Shown: positions 1 to 8,672 of the stretch, piece after piece
Position numbering within the stretch: the first letter of the stretch is position 1
Layout: the number at the start of each line of letters is the position of its first letter
Source: Roseiarcus sp963820095
Lineage (GTDB): Bacteria; Pseudomonadota; Alphaproteobacteria; Rhizobiales; Beijerinckiaceae
Direction: 5' to 3'
NCBI GenBank assembly: GCA_963820095.1
Contig: CAWFZA010000029.1
Location: 1-64,000, forward strand
DNA length: 64,000 nucleotides
Translations under genes and position numbers: made by a program
The notes under the pieces: model-generated
The model's input: only the letters and a program-made list of their open reading frames with translations
Told to the model about the DNA's origin: nothing
Databases searched by the model: none

Positions 1-572
1 CGGCCGAACGTGTTGATATAGCGCGTCAGCGCGTGTTGAAACGCGCTCGGTTGCTTCCCAAGCCCTTGCGAGAACAGCGTCTGCTCGAGCACTTCCAGGG
101 CCAGACGCGACATGAGCTCGCCGACTTCGATCACTGAGCCGTCGCGCCGCCGGGCCAAGCGCTCAACCGCCGCCGAGGCGACCCGGTGGACTGCAGGGAC
201 GAACTCAGCGACCTGGCGCGGCGAGAACAGTGGCGCGAGCGCCCGGCGCTGCACCCGCCAAACCTCGCCTTCGGCGGTCAGCAGTCCCTCGCCGAGCCCG
301 GGACTCAAGATGCGGAGCTGCAGCTCATCCTTGCGATAGTTCGACGCGTTGTCGAGCAGAACGTGGCGCACCGCGGCCGGGTCATGCGCCATGGCCCGCA
401 TGCCGAGAAACGAGGGGCCAACCCAAAATGGCTGCTCGAAAGCCGCCTTACCCCAGATCTCGAGCGGGTTGCGGCGCAGCGTGAGGAGGGTCGAAAGCGC
501 GCCGCGCGGCCTCTCGGCGCGCTGGGGAAACGGGGGAACGAAGAGCCGAGACGCGTTCGCCGCCGGGGCCAT
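1..572 (-). CDS. Cytochrome P450, N-terminal part (cut by window edge)
   Basis: The reverse strand reads an open frame from ATG at 572 to the window edge, giving the first ~190 residues. It begins with a proline-rich stretch without a membrane anchor, so the enzyme would be soluble. The helix-C signature WRVQRRALAPLF (about residues 105-116), with the Trp and Arg that usually contact a heme propionate, is characteristic of P450s, as is the preceding GEGLLTAEG. The I-helix, ExxR and the heme-binding Cys lie outside the window. P450s are heme monooxygenases; the substrate cannot be told from here. The frame has no stop for some way upstream, so a slightly earlier start is possible. The gene is transcribed in the same direction as recR but separated by about 100 bases. 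Confidence 0.8.
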   Translation of the reverse strand, partial: MAPAANASRLFVPPFPQRAERPRGALSTLLTLRRNPLEIWGKAAFEQPFWVGPSFLGMRAMAHDPAAVRHVLLDNASNYRKDELQLRILSPGLGEGLLTAEGEVWRVQRRALAPLFSPRQVAEFVPAVHRVASAAVERLARRRDGSVIEVGELMSRLALEVLEQTLFSQGLGKQPSAFQHALTRYINTFG

Positions 573-670
573 GAACAACCGCCTTTCCCGAGAACCGGGA
601 GTTCCGCGACCTTACGCCCGAACCCCCCAGCCGGATAGGTTGCGACCACCGCGCTTTTGGACCCGCCGGC

Positions 671-1276
671 TCAAAACGCCGTCCGCTGACGCATCGCCGT
701 CGCCAGCGTGCCGTCATCGAGATAATCGAGTTCGCCGCCGACCGGCACGCCATGCGCGAGCCGCGTCACTTTGACGGAAAAGTCGGCGAGGAGATCGATG
801 ATGTAGTGGGCAGTGGTCTGGCCTTCGACAGTAGCGTTGACGGCAAGGATCAGTTCACTCACGCCGCCGTGGGCGACGCGCCCGACGAGCGCTGACAGGT
901 TGAGATCGGGCGGGCCCACGCCGTCGAGAGCGGACAAGGCGCCGCCGAGCACGTGGTAGCGCGCGCGCGTGGCCCCCGCCCGCTCGAGCGCCCAAAGATC
1001 GCCGACCGATTCGACGACAACCAGCGTCGTCGAATCGCGCCGCTCATCCGAACAGATCGTGCAGGGATCGCGCGTGTCGACATTGCCACAGACCGAGCAG
1101 GTCAAGATCCGCTCATGAGCGACGCGCAACGCATCCGCGAGTGGCGCCAGCAGCGTCTCGCGCTTCCGGATGAGGTGAAGCGCGACGCGACGCGCCGAGC
1201 GCGGACCCAATCCCGGCAGGCGCGCGAGAAGCTGAACGAGCCGCTCGATTTCCGGTCCGGCGACGCTGGTCGACAT
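671..1276 (-). CDS. recR: Recombination mediator RecR
   Basis: 201 residues, the usual RecR length. RecR works with RecO and RecF to load RecA on single-stranded gaps. The helix-hairpin-helix region (LARLPGLGPRSARR, residues 18-31), a four-cysteine zinc finger (Cys60, 63, 72, 75) and a Toprim domain containing the VVVESVGDLWALE segment follow in the normal order. It is the last gene of the dnaX-ybaB-recR cluster, 7 bases after ybaB, an arrangement conserved in many bacteria. recF lies far away in this window (54.5 kb). The sequence appears intact. Confidence 0.96.
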   Translation of the reverse strand: MSTSVAGPEIERLVQLLARLPGLGPRSARRVALHLIRKRETLLAPLADALRVAHERILTCSVCGNVDTRDPCTICSDERRDSTTLVVVESVGDLWALERAGATRARYHVLGGALSALDGVGPPDLNLSALVGRVAHGGVSELILAVNATVEGQTTAHYIIDLLADFSVKVTRLAHGVPVGGELDYLDDGTLATAMRQRTAF

Positions 1277-1283
1277 CCGGGCT

Positions 1284-1604
1284 CTAGAACGGCAGTTTCA
1301 TGCCGGGCGGGAGGGGCAGGCCTTCGGTCAGCGACTGCATTTTCTCCGCCGCCATGCGGTCGGCTTTGGCCTTGCCGTCGGTGAAGGCGGCAATGATCAG
1401 ATCCTCGAGCATCTCCTTGTCGCTCGGCGTCAAGAGCGAGGCGTCGATGCGCACCCCCTTCAACTCGCCCTTGGCGTTGAGGGTAAGATTGACCATCCCG
1501 CCGCCTGCCTGACCTTGAACCTCAAGGCGTCCAAGCTCGTCTTGCGCTTCCTGCAGCTTGGCCTGAACGGCCTGCGCCTTTTTCATCATGCCCATGAAAT
1601 CCAC
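1284..1604 (-). CDS. ybaB: YbaB/EbfC nucleoid-associated protein
   Basis: 106 residues starting MDFMGMMKKAQAVQAKLQEA, the classic YbaB/EbfC N-terminal amphipathic helix, followed by the central beta-hairpin LTLNAKGELKGVRID and the helix DKEMLEDLIIAAFTDGKAKA. The family forms tweezer-like dimers that bind DNA and coat the nucleoid. It sits between dnaX (15 bases upstream) and recR (7 bases downstream) and is surely cotranscribed with them. Nothing is unusual in length or sequence. Confidence 0.95.
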   Translation of the reverse strand: MDFMGMMKKAQAVQAKLQEAQDELGRLEVQGQAGGGMVNLTLNAKGELKGVRIDASLLTPSDKEMLEDLIIAAFTDGKAKADRMAAEKMQSLTEGLPLPPGMKLPF

Positions 1605-1619
1605 GGCGCGATCTCCTTC

Positions 1620-3398
1620 TCAAACTTCATCAGCGGGGTCGACGCCGGAATCGGCGTAACCGACCTCATCGTCGCCCTCACCCCCCTCGGGCGACGGCGC
1701 CTCTGGCGCCTCCGGGCGCCGTACGTCGACGATGCGGGCGCCTTTGAATCGATCAAGCACCTTCCGCACCAACGGGTGCGTCGCCGCATTACTCGTTCGA
1801 TCGGCCTCACGGGCCTGCGCCCTTTCGTGCAAAGTCGGCGCGGTTGCGTCTCCTACAAGCGCCACGATCCACCGCTCGCCCGTCCATTCCTGCAGGCGTC
1901 GGCTCAGCGTCTGCGCCAGTCCGGGCTCGGCGCCATCGATCAGAGTGAAGGCGATGCTGCCCTGTTCGAACCGCGCAAGCCGCACGTCCCGCTCAAGCGA
2001 CTGGACCAGCTGGATATCGCGCTTGGAGCGCGCGAGGGCGACCACGTCGTCGAAACGGGCGAGCCGAGGAGCCGCGACCGCTCGAGGGGGAAGCGGCGCA
2101 GACATAACAGGAGCGAGCTCTGCCGCGGCGAGCCGCATCGAAGCGCGCGGCCCACCAACGCCGGAGGGAGGCGACGGCGCATGACGCGGACCATCGGTCG
2201 ATTGGTTCAGCCTGCGGATCGCCTCCTCGGGACTCGGCAGATCGGAAGCATAGGCGAGGCGGATCAGCGCCATTTCGGCCGAAGCGAGGGGCCGGGGCGA
2301 GTCTTTGACGTCCTCCACGCCCTTGAGCAGAATTTGCCACGCTCGCGTCAAGACCCCAATCGTTAGCTTGTCGGCGAATTCTTGGGCGCGCTGGCGCTCG
2401 ACCTGGCTGACGGAAGGATCCTCGGTCGCTGTGGGAGCGATCTTGGCGCGGGTGACGAAATGGCAGAACTCGGCCAGGTCGATCAGAATGTCGGCGGCGT
2501 CGGCGCCCGCCTGGTGCAGCGCGCGGACGATCTCGAGGGCCTCGGCGATCTGGCCCCTCATGACGCGCTCGAACAGCGCGATGACCTCGCCCCTGTCGGA
2601 GAGGCCCAGCATGTCGCGAAGCGCGACCGCGGCGACGCCCGTTTCGCCCCCGTGCGCGATCGCCTGGTCGAGCAGCGAGAGCGCGTCGCGCACCGAGCCT
2701 TCAGCGACGCGGGCGATCAGCGCCAGCGCCTCGGGCTCGGCAGCGACCCCTTCGGCAGCGCAAATCCTGCTCAAATGGGCGACCATCGGGCCCGTCTCGA
2801 TCCGCCGCAAATCGAAGCGAATGCAGCGCGAGCGGACGGTGATCGGCACCTTGTCGATTTCGGTCGTCGCAAACAAAAACTTGACGTGCTCCGGCGGCTC
2901 TTCCAGCGTCTTCAAAAGGCCGTTGAAGGCCTGCTTCGAGAGCATATGCACTTCATCGATGATGTAGACCTTGGTGCGCGCCGAAACCGGGCGGTAGCGC
3001 GCGTTCTCGATGATCTCGCGCACGTCGTCGATGCCGGTGTGGGAGGCGGCGTCCATCTCGATCACATCGACATGACGCGATTCCAGGATTGCCTGGCAGT
3101 GCTCGCCGAGCTCAGGCATGTCGATGCTGGGCGCATCGATCTTGCCCGGCAGGGAATAATTGAAGGCGCGCGCCAGAATGCGGGCCGTCGTCGTCTTGCC
3201 GACGCCACGCACCCCGGTCAGGATATAGGCTTGGTGAATGCGGCTCGCGGCAAAGGAATTGGCGAGCGTTCGCACCATCGGCTCCTGGCCGACGAGATCC
3301 TCGAACCGCATCGGCCGGTATTTTCGCGCCAGCACTCGATAAGGAGTGGCCGGCGCGGTGCTTGCGGTTTCGACAGCAGGGAAGAGCGTATCGCTCAA
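1620..3398 (-). CDS. dnaX: DNA polymerase III subunit tau/gamma
   Basis: 592 residues. Clamp-loader ATPase that opens the beta clamp and links the polymerase cores to the helicase. Visible parts: the N-terminal YRVLARKYRPMRFEDLVGQ segment, Walker A GVRGVGKTT (about residues 62-70), the DVIEMDAASHTGIDDVREI region, Walker B IIDEVHMLS, sensor-1 FLFATTE and the arginine-finger VRSRCIRFDLRR. The C-terminal third is Pro/Ala/Arg-rich with a short conserved patch that would bind polymerase alpha. First gene of dnaX-ybaB-recR. I saw no obvious programmed frameshift slippery run, so a separate gamma form is not predicted. Confidence 0.96.
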   Translation of the reverse strand: MSDTLFPAVETASTAPATPYRVLARKYRPMRFEDLVGQEPMVRTLANSFAASRIHQAYILTGVRGVGKTTTARILARAFNYSLPGKIDAPSIDMPELGEHCQAILESRHVDVIEMDAASHTGIDDVREIIENARYRPVSARTKVYIIDEVHMLSKQAFNGLLKTLEEPPEHVKFLFATTEIDKVPITVRSRCIRFDLRRIETGPMVAHLSRICAAEGVAAEPEALALIARVAEGSVRDALSLLDQAIAHGGETGVAAVALRDMLGLSDRGEVIALFERVMRGQIAEALEIVRALHQAGADAADILIDLAEFCHFVTRAKIAPTATEDPSVSQVERQRAQEFADKLTIGVLTRAWQILLKGVEDVKDSPRPLASAEMALIRLAYASDLPSPEEAIRRLNQSTDGPRHAPSPPSGVGGPRASMRLAAAELAPVMSAPLPPRAVAAPRLARFDDVVALARSKRDIQLVQSLERDVRLARFEQGSIAFTLIDGAEPGLAQTLSRRLQEWTGERWIVALVGDATAPTLHERAQAREADRTSNAATHPLVRKVLDRFKGARIVDVRRPEAPEAPSPEGGEGDDEVGYADSGVDPADEV

Positions 3399-3537
3399 CG
3401 ACGCCCTCTCTCGGCGGGAAACGGTCGATGGCCGAGCATCTCAAGCTTCGCTTTCGCTCGCTGAGACACGGCTCGCGGCAAAGGTGGCCTCGAGCCACGC
3501 TGGCCTGATCGCTGATGGTCCAAGCGCATCAGTGGGA

Positions 3538-3633
3538 GGTTGGACAAAGACCCGCCCTGGCTCGTTAGGGCTGCTTCCTTCCGGACCTGACCCGGTTGGC
3601 GAGCGGTACGTCCTTCGCCAACCTCCCGGAGCC
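3538..3633 (-). ncRNA. ffs: Signal recognition particle RNA, small bacterial (4.5S) type
   Basis: On the reverse strand the central domain reads GGTCAGGTCCGGAAGGAAGC then AGCCCTAA. The GGAA tetraloop and the asymmetric internal loop that bind the M domain of Ffh are therefore present. The flanks GGTTGGCGAAGG and CCGCTCGCCAACC, and GGGAGGTTGG near the outer end pairing with CCAACCTCCC, can close the long hairpin. About 96 nt, normal for the small form. Its place just upstream of dnaX on the same strand is the common alphaproteobacterial arrangement. The exact ends are estimated from the outer pairing. Confidence 0.93.
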
Positions 3634-3802
3634 TATGTGGACCATGATGCGACCACGCGCAAGGCGCCAGTCCGCTTAGTTCCATTTTAGTTCCGCGCCC
3701 TCGTCTTTCCAATGGCTTACGACCCCCTTTAGTTCCGTCCCGCGGAAACACGGCCGAAAAGTACCAATAGCACATAGTAATATAGTTATTATGCTCACCC
3801 GC

Positions 3803-4609
3803 TCAGGCCGCCCGCTCCAGCTCCGCGACCATCTCGTCCGCGATCCGCGCGGTTGCGTCGTCGGCGGGGAAGAGCATCTCCAGCGCCAGTTCCGAGAGCG
3901 TCACGTCGTTCGGCGTGCCGAAAACGGTGACCGTGCCAAGAAAGGACATGACACCGAACCGGGTCGCTACTCGAAACGGCGTCGCCAGGCGCTCGGCGGC
4001 GCCGAAGCTTTCCGCCGGTTCCCGCTCGAGGGGCGCCGGATAGGCCGAGACTTCGGCGAGCAGGCCCTGGATGACCGCATCGCCGCGGGCGTCGATCTGC
4101 TGGCGAAGCACGCTCAGCACATGAGCGCGCCAGGCGGCGTAGTTGACGATGCGCGGCCCCATGCCCGCGGGATGCAAGGTGAGGCGCATCGCGTTGACCG
4201 GCGGCCGCAAGAGATCCGGCGAACAGCCCTCGTAGAGTTGCGGCAGCGCGGAGTTCGACATCACGACATTCCAATGCCGATCGACCGCGAAGGCGGGATA
4301 AGGCTTGTGCGCCTGAAGAATGGCCTCGATAGCGGTTTTCGCCGCCTCCAGGGCGGCGAGCGACCGCTCCTGAAAGGCCGGCGCGAAGCCCGCCGCCAGG
4401 AAGAGCGTATTCTGGTCGCGCAGCGGGATCTCGAGATATTCCGCGAGCCGGGCGATCATTTCGCGGCTCGGCAGCGCCTTGCCGGTCTCGAGGCAGGAGA
4501 GGTGCCGGGTCGAGCTCTCGGCGGCATAAGCGAGGTCGGCCTGCGTCATGCGGCGCCGCTCGCGCCAGCGGCGCAAGAGGACGCCGAACGGAAGCTGATG
4601 CGCGGTCAT
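3803..4609 (-). CDS. XRE-family regulator with MmyB-like ligand-binding domain
   Basis: 268 residues. The N-terminal helix-turn-helix (about 8-65) contains RRMTQADLAYAAESSTRHLS and CLETGKALPSREMI, typical Cro/C1-type. The remaining ~170 residues match the MmyB-like transcription-regulator ligand-binding fold (NVVMSNSALPQLYEG, HPAGMGPRIVNYAAW), a PAS-like pocket that in relatives binds fatty acids or other small ligands. It is divergent from the SnoaL-like and alpha/beta hydrolase genes starting at 4780, so it probably controls them from the ~170-base gap, an inference from gene order. The ATG lies at 4609 and the frame is intact. Confidence 0.85.
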   Translation of the reverse strand: MTAHQLPFGVLLRRWRERRRMTQADLAYAAESSTRHLSCLETGKALPSREMIARLAEYLEIPLRDQNTLFLAAGFAPAFQERSLAALEAAKTAIEAILQAHKPYPAFAVDRHWNVVMSNSALPQLYEGCSPDLLRPPVNAMRLTLHPAGMGPRIVNYAAWRAHVLSVLRQQIDARGDAVIQGLLAEVSAYPAPLEREPAESFGAAERLATPFRVATRFGVMSFLGTVTVFGTPNDVTLSELALEMLFPADDATARIADEMVAELERAA

Positions 4610-4779
4610 GGCGATGAGCTTACCGCTGGATCGCGCGCAAGACCATGACCTCCAAGGTCAAGCGCTGCGGTCCTTTTTTGACCTGCCAAGTCATGGATTG
4701 CCGACCCGGAGAGCGCGATCTTTGCGCACGACATCCGAGGGCTCGCCCTCGATCTTCGAAGCCGGACTGGAGAAACACA

Positions 4780-5124
4780 ATGATCGACGCTCAGGCGCTT
4801 GCCGATCGCTACGTGGCCGCTTGGAACGAACCGGAAGCTGGCAAGCGCTCTTCCGCTATCGCCGCCTTGTGGGCGCCGGACGCCCTCGGCCACCGCAGCG
4901 CCGGCGGATATGCCGCGCTCGCCCAGCTCTCGCCTGAAAAGAGGGGACGGGGCGAAAGCGTCTGCTATCGCGCCGCCCCGACCGCCCGCCTGCGTGGCGA
5001 CGTCCTCACGTTCCGCTGGGAGATGCTCCTCGCCGGGAGCGAGACGGTGCTCGCGAGCGGGCTCGAGTTCCTCGTCGTCGACGACGACGGGCGCATCCTC
5101 ATCGACCATCCGTTCGCCGCCTAG
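4780..5124 (+). CDS. SnoaL-like / NTF2-fold small protein
   Basis: 114 residues from ATG 4780; a longer upstream frame exists but codes for implausible sequence, and the start ...GGAGAAACACAATG has a usable ribosome site. The protein starts MIDAQALADRYVAAWNEP, the opening helix of the SnoaL/NTF2-like cone fold, and ends on paired strands (VLTFRWEMLLAG, GLEFLVVDDDGRI). Members are polyketide cyclases, dehydratases or simple ligand-binding proteins, so activity cannot be assigned. It is followed at 45 bases by an alpha/beta hydrolase and is divergent from an MmyB-type regulator, so it likely belongs to a small regulated operon. Confidence 0.75.
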   Translation: MIDAQALADRYVAAWNEPEAGKRSSAIAALWAPDALGHRSAGGYAALAQLSPEKRGRGESVCYRAAPTARLRGDVLTFRWEMLLAGSETVLASGLEFLVVDDDGRILIDHPFAA

Positions 5125-5168
5125 TCCACGCCGCTCCATCTCACCACACAGCCTGAAAGGATACGCCA

Positions 5169-5996
5169 ATGCCCTTCATCACAGCGAAAGACGGCGCAGA
5201 GCTCTATTGGCGCGAATGGGGAAAAGGCCCGCCGGTCCTCTTCCTCTCCGGCCTCGGCTGCGACAGCCGCATGTGGGACTATCAGTTCGCCGCCTTTTCC
5301 GACGAAGGCTTCCGCTGCATCGGCTTAGACCGCCGCGGGCATGGCCGGTCCGATCAACCGGCCGGCGGCTACGACTTCGACACCTTCGCCGACGACGTCG
5401 CTCAACTCGTCGCCGACCTCGATCTCACGGACCTCACCCTCGTCGCCCATTCGATGGCCGGCGGCGAGGCCGTGCGCTACCTCACCCGGCACGGAAGCAA
5501 ACGCGCCGCCCGGCTTGTCCTCCTCGCGCCGACGATGCCGATGTTGCTCAAGGCGCATGACAACCCGAACGGCTTGCCGATGGAGGCCTTCGAGGCTTTG
5601 TGGGCCGGATGGCGGCGCGACTATCCGAAGTGGGTCGACGACAATGTCGCGCCATTCATCATCCCCGAGACGTCGCCGGCGATGATGCGCTGGGGCGTCA
5701 CGCTCCTCACGACCCCGCTTTCCATCACCCTCGCCTGCTCGCGCGCCATGGTCGAAGCGGACTTCCGCGCCGAGATGCGAGGCCTCGACGTTCCGACCCT
5801 CATCGTCCAGGGCGACCGCGACCGATCGACGCCAGTCGAGCTCACCGGCAAGCCTTCGGCCGACCTCATCCCGGGCTCAAGGCTCCTCGTCTATCCGGGC
5901 GCGCCGCACGGCCTCATGTTCACCCACATGGACCAGCTCCACGCCGACGTCGTCGCCTTCCTACGTGAGCAGGAACGCCGCTCAGCCGCGGCTTGA
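5169..5996 (+). CDS. Alpha/beta hydrolase (esterase/haloperoxidase-like)
   Basis: 275 residues. The oxyanion region FLSGLGCDSRMW, the nucleophile elbow VAHSMAGG with Ser95, the acid in VQGDRDRS (Asp217 or 219) and His247 in GAPHGLM make a complete catalytic triad. Overall it resembles the chloroperoxidase/arylesterase branch of the fold, soluble and without a signal peptide. The substrate is unknown. It follows the SnoaL-like gene closely, in an operon divergent from an XRE/MmyB regulator; this suggests a joint job on a small acyl or ester compound, but that is inference. Confidence 0.85.
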   Translation: MPFITAKDGAELYWREWGKGPPVLFLSGLGCDSRMWDYQFAAFSDEGFRCIGLDRRGHGRSDQPAGGYDFDTFADDVAQLVADLDLTDLTLVAHSMAGGEAVRYLTRHGSKRAARLVLLAPTMPMLLKAHDNPNGLPMEAFEALWAGWRRDYPKWVDDNVAPFIIPETSPAMMRWGVTLLTTPLSITLACSRAMVEADFRAEMRGLDVPTLIVQGDRDRSTPVELTGKPSADLIPGSRLLVYPGAPHGLMFTHMDQLHADVVAFLREQERRSAAA

Positions 5997-6090
5997 CCCG
6001 CGCCTAAACGGCAATAGCCGGTAGTAAGCGCTAGCAAAAAGGTTGCCGTTTACTGCCGCTTATTTCTGCAAATCTAGACTTTTCAACGGT

Positions 6091-6360
6091 TTACGGCGGA
6101 TTGAAATAAGTTAATAAATTCACAAGTTCATAAATTTTCTCTCCTTCGACGGGACCCGCCGCGAGCGCTTCCTTTCGCGTCGGCCACCCGTTCGACTTCG
6201 ACCGAGACAAATACATAAGGTATAATTCTGCTTTTGGCAAGACAATGCTCCACCTGCGGCCGCCTCCGAACCCGTTCTCCGACCCGCCCATTTCGTTAAC
6301 CATGCCGGCGCCGCCGGGACTTGATCGGGTGAGCGACGTTAACCCGCGCCTGGGAGACAA
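6091..6360 (-). CDS. Possible small hypothetical protein
   Basis: An open frame of up to 89 codons whose last ~50 residues look protein-like (AELYLMYLSRSKSNGWPTRK, then VEGEKIYELVNLLTYFNPP), while the first ~35 are Gly/Ser-rich and may not be translated. An internal ATG would give about 42 residues. I recognise no family. It lies on the same strand as the FRG and DUF2971 genes, about 345 bases beyond the FRG stop, so it could be the last member of that island or only a remnant. Confidence 0.25.
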   Translation of the reverse strand: MSPRRGLTSLTRSSPGGAGMVNEMGGSENGFGGGRRWSIVLPKAELYLMYLSRSKSNGWPTRKEALAAGPVEGEKIYELVNLLTYFNPP

Positions 6361-6386
6361 GCCCGAACGACCGGAAGCGGGGTGTT

Positions 6387-6485
6387 GTGAGCAACGTCGT
6401 CCGTTTCGGGGGAACTTGGTGGATAGAATTGGAAGGTCAGCCGAACTGGCAGTACGAGCCCGGCTATTTCCGGCGCGCGGCTTGA
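6387..6485 (+). CDS. Possible 32-residue Trp-rich peptide
   Basis: GTG 6387 to TGA 6483-6485 reads a short frame with GGTWWIELEGQPNWQYEPGY, unusually rich in Trp, Tyr and Gly and unlike a random GC-rich shadow frame. There is no strong ribosome site. It could be the tail of a lost gene. No family recognised. Confidence 0.2.
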   Translation: MSNVVRFGGTWWIELEGQPNWQYEPGYFRRAA

Positions 6486-6704
6486 GGCGCCGGCAAAAAC
6501 AAAATCTCGGTTTGAATGCGGCATCAGACGCCTTCGATTAGCTTGCCAGTCCGCTAGCTGGATCAGCCACTGGTCGTTCCATTCGGTCGATCATCTTCGC
6601 CGTTGGCGCGCGCCTCTGGGCGGTCATCTCGGTCTTCAAGGGTCTTCGACCGGATGCCATTTGTCGCCAAAGCGCATTCAACTTATGAGCAGCCAAACCG
6701 CATC

Positions 6705-7601
6705 CTAAGCTCGGGGGCCGTACTTCCGAACGATAAACTGAGCAGCCTTGTCAATCTCCGGAAATAGCGCGCTGGAATGAATTCCCAAACTCTCAAGTTG
6801 GGCTCTGATCCCGTTTTTTTTGGCAGCTGGCACGATGATCCGTTGAAGTCGAAGGTCCTTGTCAACTTCACTGCTGCTTAGTTTGCGCGCCCCATAAATG
6901 ATGAAGGCGCCGGACTGAGCAATAATTCTACGATTGCTCAGCTTAGGCTTAACATAAACAGGCAATTCTAAATCTGATGGCTCAATATGCGCTAGGAAAT
7001 GCGGTTTCTCTATGCGCACGAACCAAAGCAACCGCTCGACCGCTCGATTTTTGTTGAATTGCTCACGAGATAGTTCATAAGCCTTTGCGATTTCTTTCTT
7101 CTCGTCGACCGTTAGATTTCCTAGATTAGATATACAACTGACGCGGTCGCTATCGTAATAACGTTGGCGATCTTTGGGCAAAAATAGAGCTTGTACCTTT
7201 CCATCTACTGGTTTCTCGTCAATATAACTCTCATCAGTTGCAAAATATAGTGCAACAAGTGGATTTGTGGTTACATCAAGCAGACGAGTAGGGAGATCGA
7301 AGTGCTGCATCCGGACAAGTCGGTCAAACATTGTGAAGTCATTTAGAAATTCCTGAGGATGAACAACAATCAAGTCTCTTATGGCGTTTTTCTCGAAATC
7401 GTATAAGCCAACGTCCGGTCTGAATATCTTTGGTAACGTGCGCCAGCCGTGGAAGCTCTGACCGCGGAAGGCAACGGGCCGTTCACCTTCGCGCGCCCAA
7501 GTCATAACGTAGTTCACAAACTGAGAAACCGATTCTATTCGAGTTGGTCCTATCGATGCTCTTTTCTTAGGTATATTTGTCACGATCTTCTCCGCTTGCA
7601 A
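6705..7601 (-). CDS. FRG-domain protein
   Basis: 298 residues. The FRG domain is named for its Phe-Arg-Gly: here AFRGQSFHGWRTLPKIFR (residues 44-61). The second family block has MQHFDLPTRLLDVTTNP (98-114) followed by LVALYFATDE, again as in the family. The domain's biochemical activity is not established to my knowledge; it is found often in mobile and defence-associated loci. Codon use is clearly AT-richer than the chromosome, which points to horizontal gain. A DUF2971 gene lies 180 bases upstream on the same strand, so the two may form one unit. No transmembrane segment or signal peptide. Confidence 0.85.
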   Translation of the reverse strand: MQAEKIVTNIPKKRASIGPTRIESVSQFVNYVMTWAREGERPVAFRGQSFHGWRTLPKIFRPDVGLYDFEKNAIRDLIVVHPQEFLNDFTMFDRLVRMQHFDLPTRLLDVTTNPLVALYFATDESYIDEKPVDGKVQALFLPKDRQRYYDSDRVSCISNLGNLTVDEKKEIAKAYELSREQFNKNRAVERLLWFVRIEKPHFLAHIEPSDLELPVYVKPKLSNRRIIAQSGAFIIYGARKLSSSEVDKDLRLQRIIVPAAKKNGIRAQLESLGIHSSALFPEIDKAAQFIVRKYGPRA

Positions 7602-7781
7602 TCCGACACCTACACGCTCTCCGCCGGCTCGCTGGACTCCTTAGCCTTCCATCAGACCGTCTCATCTTCGCTTGGGCGATCATCACTCGGCTTCAAGTTT
7701 CTCACTAGGATGCCGGGCTAAGCCAACCGGAGGATCGCTTTGTTGCCCCGCTTCATCGAAGTGGCACGGGCACAAGCAGTC

Positions 7782-8672
7782 TCAAACGCGCTCGAACCGC
7801 GACCCATCCGGCCCAGGCCTCGGGCGAAATATCGCGACATTGGGGTTAATTGCTTTGGCGAAACCGATCACGCAGCCGATGTCCGTTTTCACCATTGCAC
7901 GGCCGAGGTACAACTCAGTTATTTCCTCTGGTTCATAAGGCAGCGTATTCCAGGGATCTTCGTTCGGCCGCAGGGGGATCGCCAAGCGGTATTCATTCTC
8001 GTGCGCCCAATTCAAGGTCTTCGTATAGGTGATATTATCGACAATCAATCTGACGCGGGTCTGTAAGTCCCCAAACAAACTGTCCGCAATGAATTCAAGG
8101 GTGTCTTGGTACAACGGAGGTCTTGTCTCCCTGTATACGACCGGACGAAATAATTTGAATTTCGAATCCTTCGCCAAATTTGGCTCTATCCGGATCATTA
8201 CGCCCGCGTGACGGTCAGCATACTCGGACCACATCCTTTCAGAATCCTTGATAGTAGTTACGCAGAGCACTCGCGTTGCCTGCATGTAAATGTTTATTTC
8301 TTTCAACAACGTTTTAGCTCGCATCCGCATGTGATCGATGTCGTAAATTGACGTCGCTCCCCTCTCCAACAACTCGGCCTTAATTGTCGCGGCGGACCAC
8401 CGTTGTGTACGAAATATGTGCTGTAGAGCAGATATTTTCTCCTTCGTCGGCGAATTGCACGTAGGCGGACGGTCAAGATTTTGCAGGATAACATCTATGA
8501 ATCCGCGTGTAAGCCTCTCAAGCGCTACCTCCGTGTCTTCGGGAAAGATGCTTTGCACCGTCAGTTCTTCCACATCGTTGAAATCGGATGGCTTCGCATG
8601 CCTGAATGTTCTATTGCCAAGGGTCAATTTCACGCCACGAGCGTCGAGGTACTTATAAAATGGTGGAAGCAT
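7782..8672 (-). CDS. DUF2971-domain protein
   Basis: 296 residues. The start FYKYLDARGVKLTLGNRTFR with KPSDFNDVEE just after, then SERMWSEYADRHAGVMIRIE in the middle, are the recurring blocks of DUF2971 proteins. Their molecular role is not settled; they are common on islands and phage-defence loci. The gene is AT-richer than its surroundings and lies just upstream of the FRG gene on the same strand. The ATG at 8672 is preceded by an AT-rich stretch (8690-8725) that could hold a promoter. Frame intact. Confidence 0.82.
   Translation of the reverse strand: MLPPFYKYLDARGVKLTLGNRTFRHAKPSDFNDVEELTVQSIFPEDTEVALERLTRGFIDVILQNLDRPPTCNSPTKEKISALQHIFRTQRWSAATIKAELLERGATSIYDIDHMRMRAKTLLKEINIYMQATRVLCVTTIKDSERMWSEYADRHAGVMIRIEPNLAKDSKFKLFRPVVYRETRPPLYQDTLEFIADSLFGDLQTRVRLIVDNITYTKTLNWAHENEYRLAIPLRPNEDPWNTLPYEPEEITELYLGRAMVKTDIGCVIGFAKAINPNVAIFRPRPGPDGSRFERV

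Larger units (their letters stand above)
5997..6704. other. 708-base AT-richer spacer
   Basis: No convincing long gene. The region marks the left edge of an accessory patch: base composition falls from about 70% GC to clearly AT-richer runs such as 6090-6140. Two weak short open frames are listed separately. The remainder (6490-6700) shows no frame with coding character on either strand. Confidence 0.5.

Noticed and set aside
2382..3464. 360-codon plus-strand frame opposite dnaX
   Set aside because: Antisense shadow; dnaX shows all clamp-loader motifs on the minus strand.
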